A stretch of DNA of 64,000 nucleotides from Acidobacteriota bacterium (GCA_012517875.1 JAAYUB010000026.1:65134-129133), one strand, 5' to 3'; numbered from the stretch's first letter, positions 50,585-60,031 are shown. Translations and numbers: made by a program. The notes: a model not told the origin generated them from the letters alone.

Positions 50585-52486
50585 GTGGCGGTCGAGGCGG
50601 GCGTTTTCGATGTCATCGTGATCGGGGCGGGCCACGCCGGCTGTGAAGCGGCCCACGCGGCAGCACGTCTAGGCGCCCGAACCGCTTTGATTACGCCCAA
50701 CCTCAACCTGATGGCGTCAATGTCCTGCAATCCGGCAATCGGGGGGGTTGCCAAGGGGCACCTGGTCCGTGAGATTGATGCATTGGGCGGATTACAGGGC
50801 ATAATCGCCGACCGAACTGGCATCCAGTTTCGCCTGTTGAACCGGCGGCGGGGACCGGCAGTTCAGAGTCCCCGGACTCAATCGGACCGGGACGGCTATC
50901 GGCAGGAGATGAAACGTGCACTGGAGAGCGTGCCCGATCTTCACCTGATTCAGGGGGAAGTCGTCGAGATCACGGTTCGGGGCGACTGTGCCACGGGGGT
51001 TGTGCTCCATGACGAGCGGTGGTATCGGGCCAGGGCCGTGGTTCTCACAACCGGGACTTTTCTCAATGGTATCATTCACATCGGCCCGCGCCAGATCCCT
51101 GCAGGCCGGGCGGGCGAGCCGCCTTCGATAGCCCTTGCGGGCAGTCTGCGCCGGTTGGGCTATTCATGCGAACGGCTCAAGACCGGGACCCCTCCGCGCA
51201 TTGATGGACGGACTGTTGATTACAGCCGGCTGACGATTCAGAGGGGGGATGAAACGCCGACCTTTCTGTCGTTTCAAACCTCATCCGTCATCTTGCCACA
51301 AACGTGTTGTCACATCGTCTATACCGATGACCGCGTCCACCGAATCATCCGTGAACAGATTCACCGCTCGCCGCTTTACTCCGGTCAGATCACGGGGATT
51401 GGTCCGCGCTACTGCCCGTCGATCGAAGACAAAGTGGTGAAATTCCCCGACAAGGACCGGCATCAGCTTTTCGTTGAACCGGAGGGTTTGAATACTCATG
51501 AGATATACCTGAACGGCTTTTCCTCCAGTATGCCGTTGGATGTCCAGATCAGCATGTTGCATGCTTTGCCAGGATTTGAACGGGCCGAAATCATCCGGCC
51601 AGCGTATGCCATAGAGTACGACTTTATCCAACCCACCGAGCTGTGGCCTTCACTGGAAAGCCGGAGGATCGGGGGGCTCTTTCATGCCGGCCAAATCAAC
51701 GGCACGAGCGGGTATGAAGAAGCCGCGGCTCAGGGGCTTGTTGCCGGCATCAACGCCGCGCGGATGATCGATGGGAGCGAACCGTTTGTGGTCGAGCGGT
51801 CTTTGGGCTACCTAGGGATATTGATCCGGGATCTCACCGATCACGGGGTGGACGAGCCGTATCGCATGTTCACATCGCGGGCGGAGTTGCGCCTCCTGTT
51901 CCGCATCGATAACGCCGATGCGCGTCTCACCCCATTGGGCCGCCGTCTCGGTCTGGTGGACGATGTCCGCTGGGAGGCCTTTACCCGCAAGTACGCCACG
52001 CTCGAGTCGGTGGTGGATTATGTGCGGACCAAACACATCTCGCGCGCCAAGGATCCAGTGGAAGACCTACCCGAGCACACACAAAAAGCCATCGGGGCCG
52101 GCCGGGCGCTTGCCCAAATCATCAAGATGCCAGAAATCCGGTTCCGCGAACTGGCACCGCTGCTTGCGCACGACGGAATCGACGCGACGTTTGAGATCCT
52201 GGACCAGGCCGAACACGATTTCAAGTATGCCGGATACATTGATTTGCAGCGGAACGATTTGAAACGGCTCGAGAAAAAGCTGGGGCGGCGCATCCCGGCG
52301 GATTTCGATTACGACCGCGTTCCTTCGCTTTCGCGGGAAATGCGCGAACGGTTGAAACGGATGCGGCCCGACTCACTGCTCGCCGCCGAACACATGCGAG
52401 GGATTACGCCGGCCGCCTTGTCAGCGCTGAGCGTTTTCATGGACATGGAGACTCACGCAGCAGATCAGGATACTACTGGTGAATAA
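50585..52486 (+). CDS. mnmG: tRNA uridine-5-carboxymethylaminomethyl modification enzyme
   Basis: FAD enzyme that with MnmE modifies U34 of certain tRNAs. 633 residues: FDVIVIGAGHAGCEAA (dinucleotide motif), ITPNLNLMASMSCNPAIGGVAKGHLVREIDALGG, LTTGTFLNGIIHIG, GERAG-like GRAGEPP, LKTGTPPRI, YCPSIEDKVVKF and the C-terminal DYDRVPSLSREMRERL. Start GTG 50585. Its stop overlaps the rsmG start by eight bases. mnmG-rsmG-parA-parB is the classic origin-proximal order. Confidence 0.97.
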   Translation: MAVEAGVFDVIVIGAGHAGCEAAHAAARLGARTALITPNLNLMASMSCNPAIGGVAKGHLVREIDALGGLQGIIADRTGIQFRLLNRRRGPAVQSPRTQSDRDGYRQEMKRALESVPDLHLIQGEVVEITVRGDCATGVVLHDERWYRARAVVLTTGTFLNGIIHIGPRQIPAGRAGEPPSIALAGSLRRLGYSCERLKTGTPPRIDGRTVDYSRLTIQRGDETPTFLSFQTSSVILPQTCCHIVYTDDRVHRIIREQIHRSPLYSGQITGIGPRYCPSIEDKVVKFPDKDRHQLFVEPEGLNTHEIYLNGFSSSMPLDVQISMLHALPGFERAEIIRPAYAIEYDFIQPTELWPSLESRRIGGLFHAGQINGTSGYEEAAAQGLVAGINAARMIDGSEPFVVERSLGYLGILIRDLTDHGVDEPYRMFTSRAELRLLFRIDNADARLTPLGRRLGLVDDVRWEAFTRKYATLESVVDYVRTKHISRAKDPVEDLPEHTQKAIGAGRALAQIIKMPEIRFRELAPLLAHDGIDATFEILDQAEHDFKYAGYIDLQRNDLKRLEKKLGRRIPADFDYDRVPSLSREMRERLKRMRPDSLLAAEHMRGITPAALSALSVFMDMETHAADQDTTGE

Positions 52487-53066
52487 CCCGGAACCCCAAC
52501 CCCGGCCGCTGGACAAGTATGTGTCGCTGCTCTATCACTGGAACCGGCGCATCCGGCTGGTTGGCGAGAAAGATCCTGAGACTTTCCGACGCAAGCACCT
52601 GGGTGAGGTGGTTGCCGCCTTCGATGTCTTGGCGCCTGTCGACTGGCAGCTGGCGATCGACATCGGATCCGGCAATGGGTTGGTGGCCGTGCCGCTGGCG
52701 CTGGTCAACCCGACGCGTTGGGTTGTCGCCATGGAACCCCGGCAGAAGAAATGCGCGTTTTTAAGAATGGTCAAGCATGAGCTTGGCTTGACCAATCTCG
52801 AGGTGACGGCGACGCGGCTCGAGACGTTCGTTGCCCCGGCGGAAGCACGAATATTATGGATGGCCAGGGCGCTCGAGATCACCCCCGCGCTCCTGGTCTC
52901 GATTTTACGCCGGCACCCCGGCGCCCATCTGCTGCTGTTTTCTGGGGAGGCATCCCCGGCGACTCAGGTTCTCACCGCCGGCCGGGAGATCCTGTCGGTA
53001 GTCGATCGGCAGACATCGGCCGTAGATCCGCGACGGACGGTCACGCTAGCCCGGATTCTCGGCTGA
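52479..53066 (+). CDS. rsmG: 16S rRNA (guanine527-N7)-methyltransferase
   Basis: SAM-dependent methylation of G527 in 16S rRNA. 195 residues: YVSLLYHWNRRIRLVGEKDPETFRRKHLGE, AIDIGSGNGLVAVPLALV (motif I), MEPRQKKCAFLRMVKHELGLTNLEV and ILWMARALEITPALL. It lacks the usual SRA motif near the end but has ARAL at that place. Start GTG 52479 within the mnmG stop overlap. Shorter than the family average by 10-20 residues. Confidence 0.92.
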   Translation: MNNPEPQPRPLDKYVSLLYHWNRRIRLVGEKDPETFRRKHLGEVVAAFDVLAPVDWQLAIDIGSGNGLVAVPLALVNPTRWVVAMEPRQKKCAFLRMVKHELGLTNLEVTATRLETFVAPAEARILWMARALEITPALLVSILRRHPGAHLLLFSGEASPATQVLTAGREILSVVDRQTSAVDPRRTVTLARILG

Positions 53067-53082
53067 TGTTTCACGTGAAACG
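53067..53082. other. parS: parS site between rsmG and parA
   Basis: TGTTTCACGTGAAACG matches 15 of 16 positions of TGTTTCACGTGAAACA. It starts right after the rsmG stop codon and lies 70 bp before parA, the usual location of a parS site. Confidence 0.92.
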
Positions 53083-53151
53083 CGGGCTGGAGTTTTCGCT
53101 TTCCCTCGGTGGGGGGGGTGTGCTAAATTTGTGCATTCTGCGGACCGAATT

Positions 53152-53928
53152 ATGGGCAAGATCATCGCAATCGCCAACCAAAAGGGCGGGGTCGGCAAAA
53201 CGACCACAGCCATCAACCTGTCTGCATGCTTTTCCTTGGCGGGTTTGAAAGTGCTGGTGGTTGACTGTGATTCCCAAGCCAACTGCAGCAGCGGGCTCGG
53301 GTCCGCGCGACGCAATGGTCGCAAGAGCATGTACCATGTCTTGGTCATGGGAGAACCGGTCGAGAACATTGTCCAGGCCACAGAGCTGGACAATCTCTTC
53401 TTGGCTCCGGCTGACAAGAACCTGGCAGGGGCTCCTGTCGAACTCATTGACATGGACGAGCGGGAGTATCTGTTACGACGCCAGTTGGATCGCATCCGTG
53501 ACCAGTACGATTACATCCTCATCGACTCACCGCCGGCGATCAACCTGTTGACCATTAACGGACTGGTGGCAGCGGACTCGGTATTGATACCCATTCAGTG
53601 TGAATATTTTGCCCTTGAAGGGGTGACGGAATTGTGGGACACGCTGATCCGAGTCCGGCGGAATTTCAATCCGAATCTGGCCATCGAAGGCATGTTGTTG
53701 ACGATGTTTGATGAACGGACCAATCTGTCCACCCAAGTCCGTAACGATCTGCTCAATTTTTTCAGGGACCAGGTCTTCCGGACCATCATTCCGCGGAATG
53801 TCCGTCTCGCCGAAGCACCCAGTTTTGGCAAACCGATCATTTTATACGATGCCCGCTCACGCGGAGCCAACGCTTATATCTCTCTGGCAAAGGAAATACT
53901 GGAAAATGAAAAGACGCGTGCTCGGTAA
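53152..53928 (+). CDS. parA: chromosome partitioning ATPase ParA (Soj)
   Basis: 258 residues: deviant Walker A KGGVGKTTTAINL at 11-23, VLVVDCDSQANCSSGLG, DYILIDSPPAINLLTINGL, ALEGVTEL and LNFFRDQVFRTIIPRNVRLAEAPSFGKPI. Start ATG 53152; GTG 53131 is in frame but lacks support. Overlaps parB by 23 bases. Confidence 0.97.
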   Translation: MGKIIAIANQKGGVGKTTTAINLSACFSLAGLKVLVVDCDSQANCSSGLGSARRNGRKSMYHVLVMGEPVENIVQATELDNLFLAPADKNLAGAPVELIDMDEREYLLRRQLDRIRDQYDYILIDSPPAINLLTINGLVAADSVLIPIQCEYFALEGVTELWDTLIRVRRNFNPNLAIEGMLLTMFDERTNLSTQVRNDLLNFFRDQVFRTIIPRNVRLAEAPSFGKPIILYDARSRGANAYISLAKEILENEKTRAR

Positions 53929-54748
53929 GGGCATGGACGCCCTGCTCCCATCGGTGGAGTTGGATGGAGCGCCTTTGACCGTCGACATCGATCTTCTCTA
54001 TCCTAACCCGAAACAGCCTCGCCTGAGCTTCGGCCAGGATTCCCTGGACGAGTTGGCGGCCTCCATCCGCGAAAACGGGATTGTCCAGCCCATCATTGCC
54101 CGCCGCCGGGGAGACCGGTATGAGATCATCGCGGGGGAGCGGCGGTGGCGTGCGGCCCAAACGGCCGCTTTGACCAAAGTTCCGGTTGTCGTCCGGGAAG
54201 TTCCCGACGATAAGATGTTGGAACTGGCGCTCTTGGAGAACATTCAGCGTGAGGATCTGAATCCCATCGAGGAGGCGCGGGCGTATCACCTGTTGATTCA
54301 AGACCAAAAACTCAAACAGGACGAGCTGGCTCGCCGATTGGGTAAGGCCAGGCCAACGATCACCAACGCCTTGCGGTTGCTGCAGCTTCCTCAGGGGGTT
54401 CAGGACATGTTGGAACACGGCCAACTGACCGCGGGTCAGGCGCGCCCCCTTCTCTCTCTGCCGGGAAATAAGCTGCAGGTGGAAATCGCTCGCGTGATCA
54501 CCGAGAGGGATCTTTCCGCCAGAGAAGCGGAACGGTTGGTCAGCCGACTTCTCAAAACGCAGAAAGGGAGCCGGGTGAAAACAGCGGCGGACCCGCATGT
54601 TCTCGCCGCTGAAGAAAAACTCTGCCAGCGGTTGGGAACCCGGGTGCGCATCCATGCGGGCGGGAGAGGCGGTCAAATCGTGATCCATTACGGCTCGTCT
54701 GCTGAATTGGAACGATTATATACGGTCTTGAGCCGGGTTCAGGACTGA
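53906..54748 (+). CDS. parB: chromosome partitioning protein ParB (Spo0J)
   Basis: CTP-hydrolysing DNA clamp that loads at parS. 280 residues: the short N-terminal MKRRVLGKGMDALLPS (the ParA-stimulating region), the CTP-binding motifs IIAGERRWRAAQ and LENIQREDLNPIEEARAY, the HTH DELARRLGKARPTITNALRLLQLP and a C-terminal dimerisation domain (KLCQRLGTRVRIHAGGRGGQIVIHYGSSAELERLYTVL). Start ATG 53906. Confidence 0.97.
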   Translation: MKRRVLGKGMDALLPSVELDGAPLTVDIDLLYPNPKQPRLSFGQDSLDELAASIRENGIVQPIIARRRGDRYEIIAGERRWRAAQTAALTKVPVVVREVPDDKMLELALLENIQREDLNPIEEARAYHLLIQDQKLKQDELARRLGKARPTITNALRLLQLPQGVQDMLEHGQLTAGQARPLLSLPGNKLQVEIARVITERDLSAREAERLVSRLLKTQKGSRVKTAADPHVLAAEEKLCQRLGTRVRIHAGGRGGQIVIHYGSSAELERLYTVLSRVQD

Positions 54749-54758
54749 AGGTGCGAAC

Positions 54759-55133
54759 ATGAAAAACAAGAGCGAGCTGGACGGATACCTCGGCCCGAAT
54801 GTCCACATCAAGGGTGACCTGCTCTCGGAGAACACGCTTCGTTTTGACGGTGTTCTAGAAGGCACGCTGGTAGCCAAGGACGAATTGATCATGGGCACGG
54901 AAGGCAAGGTTCGCGGTCAGGTGGTGGGCAGGAAACTGTCGCTTGCCGGCCATGTCGAGGGCGATGTCTATGCATCCGGCTCCCTCGAATTGCTCAATGG
55001 TGCTTCAGTCACCGGCCAGGTGTGCGGAGCGTCGGTTCATGTGCGCGAGGGGGCGGTGGTGGATGGTCGCTGCCTGATGGGAAAATGCGCCGAGACCGCT
55101 ATGGGGCCCGTCCGCCAAAAATACAATCTCTGA
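54759..55133 (+). CDS. bactofilin family cytoskeletal protein
   Basis: 124 residues: a short basic tail, then the right-handed beta-helix core with GDLLSENTLRFDGVLEGTL, GKVRGQVVGRKLSLAGHVEGDVYASGSLELLNGASVTGQV. No membrane segment. Ten bp after parB and probably in the same transcript. In Myxococcus, bactofilins position ParABS, and the adjacency to parB agrees with that. Confidence 0.93.
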   Translation: MKNKSELDGYLGPNVHIKGDLLSENTLRFDGVLEGTLVAKDELIMGTEGKVRGQVVGRKLSLAGHVEGDVYASGSLELLNGASVTGQVCGASVHVREGAVVDGRCLMGKCAETAMGPVRQKYNL

Positions 55134-55217
55134 TGGTCAGAATGCGTTGACAAGGGGTATCGATCAGGCTAGCACTGCGTTTGCGCGCTTCGCAGCCGTC
55201 TGGTACGAATGTGAATC

Positions 55218-56777
55218 ATGAGCGAAGAGCCCCGATCACCAAGCTTGTCGGAAGTCCAGACCAACCTCAGTCCATTCGAAATGCGTTTCGAGCGATACCG
55301 CCGCACGGCGGGACTTCTCCTCGGGCCGCTAGGCTTCATCCTCTTGGAAGTGTTTAGCCCCGCAGGTCTAAGCGTCGCATGCGCGCATCTGACTGCAGTT
55401 TTGGTCTGGGTGCTGATCTGGTGGATCTGTGAAGCGGTGCCGTTGCCGGTGACTGCGCTGCTCGGGCCCGTACTGGTGGTCCTGTTGGGTGTTGCATCTG
55501 TCCGCGAAGCCATGGCCCCATTTGCTGATCCGGTGATCTTTCTGTTCCTGGGCGGTTTTGTGATTGCGGAGGGGATGAGTGTCCACGGGCTGGACAGGCG
55601 GATCGCAAGATGGGTGCTCGGCAGCCGATGGACGGGGGCCGGACCACTGCGGGTGACCGCCGCGTTCGCCGTGATCGCAGCCGGTCTGTCCATGTGGCTT
55701 TCCAACAGCGTGACGACCGCGATGCTTTATCCAATGGCTATCGGAGTACTTGGAGCGATCAATCATAGAGGTCTAGGGACCGATCTTTTGGCAGTTAAAC
55801 ACCGCACACCCAAGTTGGCCAATGGCTTGTTGCTGAGTTGCGCCTATGCCGCGTCCATCGGAGGGGTCTGCACGCCGATCGGGACGCCGCCCAACCTCAT
55901 CGCCATTGGCTATCTTGATAATCTTGCGAACAGGCGGATCGACTTCTTTTCCTGGATGGCCATCTGCCTGCCGATCACGCTGTTGATGCTCGTCGGCATG
56001 TTACTGATTATAAAGATTTTACATTCTCCAGGGTTGGCCGAGTCACCCTCGGTGGATGTGCATGTGACCGATGGCAGCTGTGGAGCAGGGCCTTGGAGCA
56101 AAGGTGAACGCAATGTGACCGTTGCGTTTGGACTAGCGGTTACCCTCTGGCTTCTGCCGGGCATCTGCGCGTTGTTCGTCGGTACCAGCCACCCGACCTA
56201 CATCTGTCTTCAAAGCATGCTGCCCGAAGGGGGCGTTGCGATTGTCGCAGCCACCTTGCTGTTTGTCCTGCCGGTTGAATGGAGTCAGCGCACATTCACG
56301 TTGACTTGGGCTCAGGTGGCCCGTATAGATTGGGGAACCCTGATCCTGTTTGGAGGTGGATTGTCTCTGGGTGGAATGATGTTTAAAACCGGCTTGGCTG
56401 AAAAGATCGGCTTGGCCCTGGTGCAAGGCAGCGGTGCCACTTCTCTGGTGGCCCTGACCATCGTGTTCACGTCATTTGCTGTGTTTTTCACCGAGGTTGT
56501 TTCCAACACGGCAACCGCCACCATGCTGGTGCCGCTGGCCATCAGTGCTGCTCAAACCGCTGGTGTCAGCCCCGTGGAACCAGCCCTCGGCTGTGCGCTC
56601 GGATGCAGTATGGCGTTCATGTTTCCTGTGGCAACCCCACCCAACGCGATCATTTATGGATCAGGTGCTGTCCGGATCACCACGATGATCAAGACCGGGT
56701 GGTGGCTGAATCTATGGGCGTGTATCGTGATCTCGCTGTCAGTGCTGGTGATAGTACCGTTGGTGCTGGGGCGGTGA
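55218..56777 (+). CDS. DASS/SLC13 family anion transporter
   Basis: 519 residues with about 11-12 membrane segments. The two substrate/sodium motifs of the DASS family are present: LSMWLSNSVTTAMLYP (SNS) and FTEVVSNTATATMLVP (SNT), with TPIGTPPNLIA and FPVATPPNAIIYGSG as the two Pro-Pro-Asn hairpins. It moves sodium with a dicarboxylate, sulfate or phosphate; the sequence does not say which. Start ATG 55218; monocistronic. Confidence 0.93.
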   Translation: MSEEPRSPSLSEVQTNLSPFEMRFERYRRTAGLLLGPLGFILLEVFSPAGLSVACAHLTAVLVWVLIWWICEAVPLPVTALLGPVLVVLLGVASVREAMAPFADPVIFLFLGGFVIAEGMSVHGLDRRIARWVLGSRWTGAGPLRVTAAFAVIAAGLSMWLSNSVTTAMLYPMAIGVLGAINHRGLGTDLLAVKHRTPKLANGLLLSCAYAASIGGVCTPIGTPPNLIAIGYLDNLANRRIDFFSWMAICLPITLLMLVGMLLIIKILHSPGLAESPSVDVHVTDGSCGAGPWSKGERNVTVAFGLAVTLWLLPGICALFVGTSHPTYICLQSMLPEGGVAIVAATLLFVLPVEWSQRTFTLTWAQVARIDWGTLILFGGGLSLGGMMFKTGLAEKIGLALVQGSGATSLVALTIVFTSFAVFFTEVVSNTATATMLVPLAISAAQTAGVSPVEPALGCALGCSMAFMFPVATPPNAIIYGSGAVRITTMIKTGWWLNLWACIVISLSVLVIVPLVLGR

Positions 56778-56864
56778 ATCACAACGTCACGAGATAGATT
56801 TAAAACTCCACCATATTGTAATTATTCTGAAAATGCAAAGCCCGTTTCTGAAGGCTGCGGGGGA

Positions 56865-57137
56865 TCAGTCGTCTACTGCGATCTTTATTGATTTGAGAAA
56901 AAGGTAGTCATCTTTTGACAAATTCAACGTGGATTTATCGTCGAGAGCGGCATCGGCATTGTCGGTGCGGGCTACGGCACCGGCCTCACCGCCCGTGCCG
57001 GAGTTGAATGAAATCTGAACGTTATAACCTTGAGCGTGAATGCTCCGGATGATCTCCTTGAGCTCCTTGTTTTCGCGGATGACCTGGTTGAGAATCTCGT
57101 TCAGCTCATGTACCAGTTTCTCAATGTTCTTGTTCAT
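56865..57137 (-). CDS. small coiled-coil protein of unknown function
   Basis: 90 residues from ATG 57137, with GAGGTGG upstream (an earlier frame from 57167 adds ten unlikely residues). Residues 1-38 are a strongly heptad-like helix (IEKLVHELNEILNQVIRENKELKEIIRSI). It is followed by GYNVQISFNSGTGG and an acidic tail with LNLSKDDYLFLKSIKI. No known family. Convergent with the DASS transporter. Confidence 0.7.
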   Translation of the reverse strand: MNKNIEKLVHELNEILNQVIRENKELKEIIRSIHAQGYNVQISFNSGTGGEAGAVARTDNADAALDDKSTLNLSKDDYLFLKSIKIAVDD

Positions 57138-57314
57138 GGCCCACCTCAAGGCTTCCGACTCTATCATAGAAAATCAGCAGGGAACCTGTCAATACCAGCG
57201 GGAAAACATCGATCAGCAAATTCGTGTTCCCACCAGTTAAGATGAGCCCGACCGGCAAAGTTCTCAAATTTCATTCAGGCGGGCGCGGCATAACAGTCAT
57301 GCGGTGCGACAAGC

Positions 57315-58793
57315 TCAGCTTCGCGTGGGCTGTTTCTTTAGAAAAGAGGCCAGCGACTGGAGCAGGCTCTTGATGAAGAACCTGAGCTCAGCTCTTGTCT
57401 TGCGGGTCTTCTCCATGCGGAAACGCATGGAAAAGCCGTACCACGCCATGAACAAGAGGGCATAAAACGGACCCAGCGGGAGTCGAATAAGAACCGGCAG
57501 CACTGGGCGTAACCAGGGGAACGATACGACGATTCCAAACAGTTTGTGCAGGCGCTCCACGTGTCGTTTTTCCCGAGGATCGGGGAAATTCAAAGCACTG
57601 TAACTGTTGGTACGCTCCGGAAGCCCGGTGGGCGAGTCGCCGATGAAACCTGCTGCCTCGGTGTACCGGGCGAGTTCAGTTCCTGGCAAAGGATAGAACA
57701 GATGCGCGACGGCGTACTGGGGCCGACAGGCGATGTTTAAATCCAGGGTCTGAAGATCCACCGCCAACGGATGAGGAACAGGCAGTGCCAAGATATTCTG
57801 TGTCATAAACCGAATCTTGTTGCGATGCAGAAGCCGGCTGAGCGTTAATAACTGCTCAGGTTTGATGTGGCGTTTCAGCAGGTCGCCGGCGACTCCAGAG
57901 TCGCCACACTCGATACCGAAGCAGATCACCGTACACCCTGCGTCTCGGAGCTGTTCGATCTGGTGCTCGTTGATATAATTGGCGTGAGTGTTCACCATGA
58001 ACGGCACACCCACGCGGCGGGGATACTCGGTGGTAAATTCCGCCAACCACTCCGGGCTGCAGAAAGTGAAAATGTCATCGTCGATATATGCAAAGCGCAT
58101 CCCGAATTCAGCCTTGACCGCTTCCATTTCGCGCAGTAAATGATCAACGCTCCGCCGACGGAACAGCTTGCCGCACGACCGGAACATGTGGTTGTAGGTG
58201 TGATTGAAACAGTAGGTGCAGGCGTTCGGGCAACCGCGACTGGCCATGAAAATGTGGGTGGGATTCGAGGCGAGAAGCGGATTCCCCTTGGCCATGATGC
58301 GACGATCAGCAAACGGCAGCGAATCAAGATCCTCGACCAGTGGCGCCGGGGCGTTGCGGATCGCCTGGCCCTTGGCGCGGAAGTGCATTCCGGCAGTCCT
58401 GGTATAGTCTTCGCCCCGTGAGAAACGGTCCAGGAAAGCGGGAAAACTGATGTCTCCCTCACCGAACGCTACGGCTTGGATGAACGGTTCTTCGATGATG
58501 TCCGGAAAAAAGGTGGCGTGCGGCCCGCCCACCAGGATGTACACGCCGGTGTCTGCATAGAGGCGTCGCGCAAGCTCCCGCATCTGCGGGTACTCAGGAC
58601 TCATCACGCTCAGCGCCAGAACCGACGGGTTCATCCGTCTGACCGCGTTCAGTAATCGCTGATAATCCAAGCCGTCGGCGATTATCAGGTCAGTCTGCCA
58701 CCCCTGAGTGAGCGCCAGGGCGGAAAGCTGCATGACGCCCAGTCGTTCCATGGTGTATAGATTTTTTACTAGAAAAACAACTTGCTGCGACAT
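57315..58793 (-). CDS. radical SAM protein with B12-binding-type N-terminal domain
   Basis: 492 residues from ATG 58793. N-terminal Rossmann-like domain (VVFLVKNLYTMERLGVMQLSALALTQGW ... VLALSVMSPEYPQMRELARRL ... LVGGPHATFFPD). It lacks the D-x-H-x-x-G that binds cobalamin base-off, so a cobalamin cofactor is doubtful. The radical SAM motif is ASRGCPNACTYCFNH (C-x3-C-x2-C), then IECGDSGVAGDLLKRHI and ILALPVPHPLAVDLQTL. The family resembles BchE/P-methylase-type proteins with an extended C-terminus. Reaction unknown. Confidence 0.85.
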   Translation of the reverse strand: MSQQVVFLVKNLYTMERLGVMQLSALALTQGWQTDLIIADGLDYQRLLNAVRRMNPSVLALSVMSPEYPQMRELARRLYADTGVYILVGGPHATFFPDIIEEPFIQAVAFGEGDISFPAFLDRFSRGEDYTRTAGMHFRAKGQAIRNAPAPLVEDLDSLPFADRRIMAKGNPLLASNPTHIFMASRGCPNACTYCFNHTYNHMFRSCGKLFRRRSVDHLLREMEAVKAEFGMRFAYIDDDIFTFCSPEWLAEFTTEYPRRVGVPFMVNTHANYINEHQIEQLRDAGCTVICFGIECGDSGVAGDLLKRHIKPEQLLTLSRLLHRNKIRFMTQNILALPVPHPLAVDLQTLDLNIACRPQYAVAHLFYPLPGTELARYTEAAGFIGDSPTGLPERTNSYSALNFPDPREKRHVERLHKLFGIVVSFPWLRPVLPVLIRLPLGPFYALLFMAWYGFSMRFRMEKTRKTRAELRFFIKSLLQSLASFLKKQPTRS

Positions 58794-58941
58794 GATGCGG
58801 TTCCCGAAGGTGATGGTAACACTCCCGGCACGGCGTGTCAAAAAACGCCTATGAGAGACTCCATGGTCCACCGCGGGATTGATTTTTTCTGTTTTTGTGA
58901 TAAAGTAAAATCAAAAGCGAGATAGTGTGCAGGAGGTGGGC

Positions 58942-59212
58942 ATGAACCGCAAATTTCCTCAGCGTGGGGGTGCTCGCTAATCTGGCTGTTCCGGAAGCCA
59001 GGGGCCGAACCCGACCGGGTTGCCCGCACGCGAAAAGCGCAACACGGGAGCAGCCAGCCGGAAGAGCACCCTGAAAAGCGGCCGGATTTTCTTGGAGGAG
59101 TTCATCAGACAGCGAAAACTGAATAAGTGGTTTCACAGCAACGAATCCAAGTGATTCGAAAAATTCCGTAGGGAATGACGTAACGGCAGCGCGGGCTGCC
59201 GTTACCCTTTTA
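58942..59212 (+). ncRNA. candidate structured RNA or regulatory leader upstream of the UPF0173 gene
   Basis: In the 441-bp gap 58794-59234. A short ORF with a strong AGGAGG site (ATG 58942, 12 codons, three Arg) is followed by a nested long hairpin: GGGTGCTC (58968-58975) pairs GAGCACCC (59064-59071), a 6x6 internal loop, then CTGGCTG (58982-58988) pairs CAGCCAG (59051-59057). The CTGGCT can instead pair locally with AGCCAG (58996-59001), so two folds compete. Further hairpins: CGAATC/GATTCG (59142-59158), ATTCC/GGAAT (59163-59176) and TAACGGCAGC/GCTGCCGTTA (59181-59204) followed by CCCTTTT. No known family is recognised. A frameshifted small protein gene is the alternative reading. Confidence 0.45.
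59181..59209 (+). terminator. intrinsic-terminator-like hairpin
   Basis: 10-bp perfect stem TAACGGCAGC/GCTGCCGTTA with a 4-nt loop followed by CCCTTTTAG. The T-run is short. It lies 26 bp before the UPF0173 start, so it could end the small RNA or act as a regulatory terminator for the gene. Confidence 0.5.
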
Positions 59213-59234
59213 GTCCCCAACTTAAGGAATCAAT

Positions 59235-59888
59235 ATGAAGATCCATTACTTCGGTCATGCCGCTTTCTTACTGGAGGGGTCGCGTCGTGTTCTGATCGAT
59301 CCATTTCTGAGCGCCAATCCGCTGTGCGATGTCACCGAAGACAACTTGCCGCATGCGGATGTGGTGATCGTGACTCACGACCATCCTGACCATCTTGGCG
59401 ACGCATTCAGCATCTGCCGGGAGCACGGCGCCGTGTTGTTCAGTTTGCACGAAATCGCCGTGATGGCCGGCCAGCTCGGGATCCAGGCTGAAGGGATGAA
59501 CGTTGGCGGGAAGGTCAGCGTCAATGGTCTGGTCATCCATCTGGTTCCAGCCTTCCACACGTCGCCCTCCGGCGGCGTGTGTGGTGCGGTCATCGAGAGC
59601 GATGGTCTGACCGTCTACCATGCGGGCGACACCGGCCTGTTCGGTGACATGCGGCTGATCGGCGAGATCTTCCGGCCCGATGTAATGCTGGTTCCCATCG
59701 GGGACCGCTATACGATGGGACCCGAAATGGCGGCCAGAGCGGTGGAGATGGTTCGACCGAAGCGCGTCGTGCCCATGCACTATGGCACCTGGCCGGTCAT
59801 CGCAGCGGATCCGATGGTTTTCCAATCACTGGCCAAGGTGTACGCGTCGGTGGATATTTTGCCTCCTGGTTCCAGCATCGACTGTTGA
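59235..59888 (+). CDS. UPF0173 family metal-dependent hydrolase
   Basis: 217 residues, an MBL-fold protein of the UPF0173 family: MKIHYFGHAAFLLEG, LIDPFLSANPLC, VTHDHPDHLGDA (H-x-H-x-D-H), HAGDTGLFGDM, IGDRYTMGPEMAARAVEMVRPKRVVPMHYGTWP. Activity unproven in the family. Start ATG 59235 with AAGGAAT upstream. Confidence 0.93.
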   Translation: MKIHYFGHAAFLLEGSRRVLIDPFLSANPLCDVTEDNLPHADVVIVTHDHPDHLGDAFSICREHGAVLFSLHEIAVMAGQLGIQAEGMNVGGKVSVNGLVIHLVPAFHTSPSGGVCGAVIESDGLTVYHAGDTGLFGDMRLIGEIFRPDVMLVPIGDRYTMGPEMAARAVEMVRPKRVVPMHYGTWPVIAADPMVFQSLAKVYASVDILPPGSSIDC

Positions 59889-60031
59889 GTCATCCGCTCT
59901 GAGGGAGAAACACAGACGGGGAACGTGTTCCCCGAACGCGGTACGATTGTGACCGCCAGTCTCACGTGGACCGGTACACTCAGGCGGGCTGTTCTTGGAT
60001 CATCCCAACGGGTGTGCTAAGATCGGGCGCC

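Noticed and set aside
59041-59057. GGGAGCAGCC resembling the conserved loop of SRP RNA
   Set aside because: The opposite strand of the SRP internal loop (GUCAGG) and the GGAA tetraloop are absent, so I do not call an SRP RNA.
59918-59933. GGGGAACGTGTTCCCC inverted repeat resembling a LexA box
   Set aside because: The GAAC and GTTC half-sites are 2 bp apart, not the 4 of the Gram-positive LexA box, and no SOS gene follows; it may be a chance palindrome.
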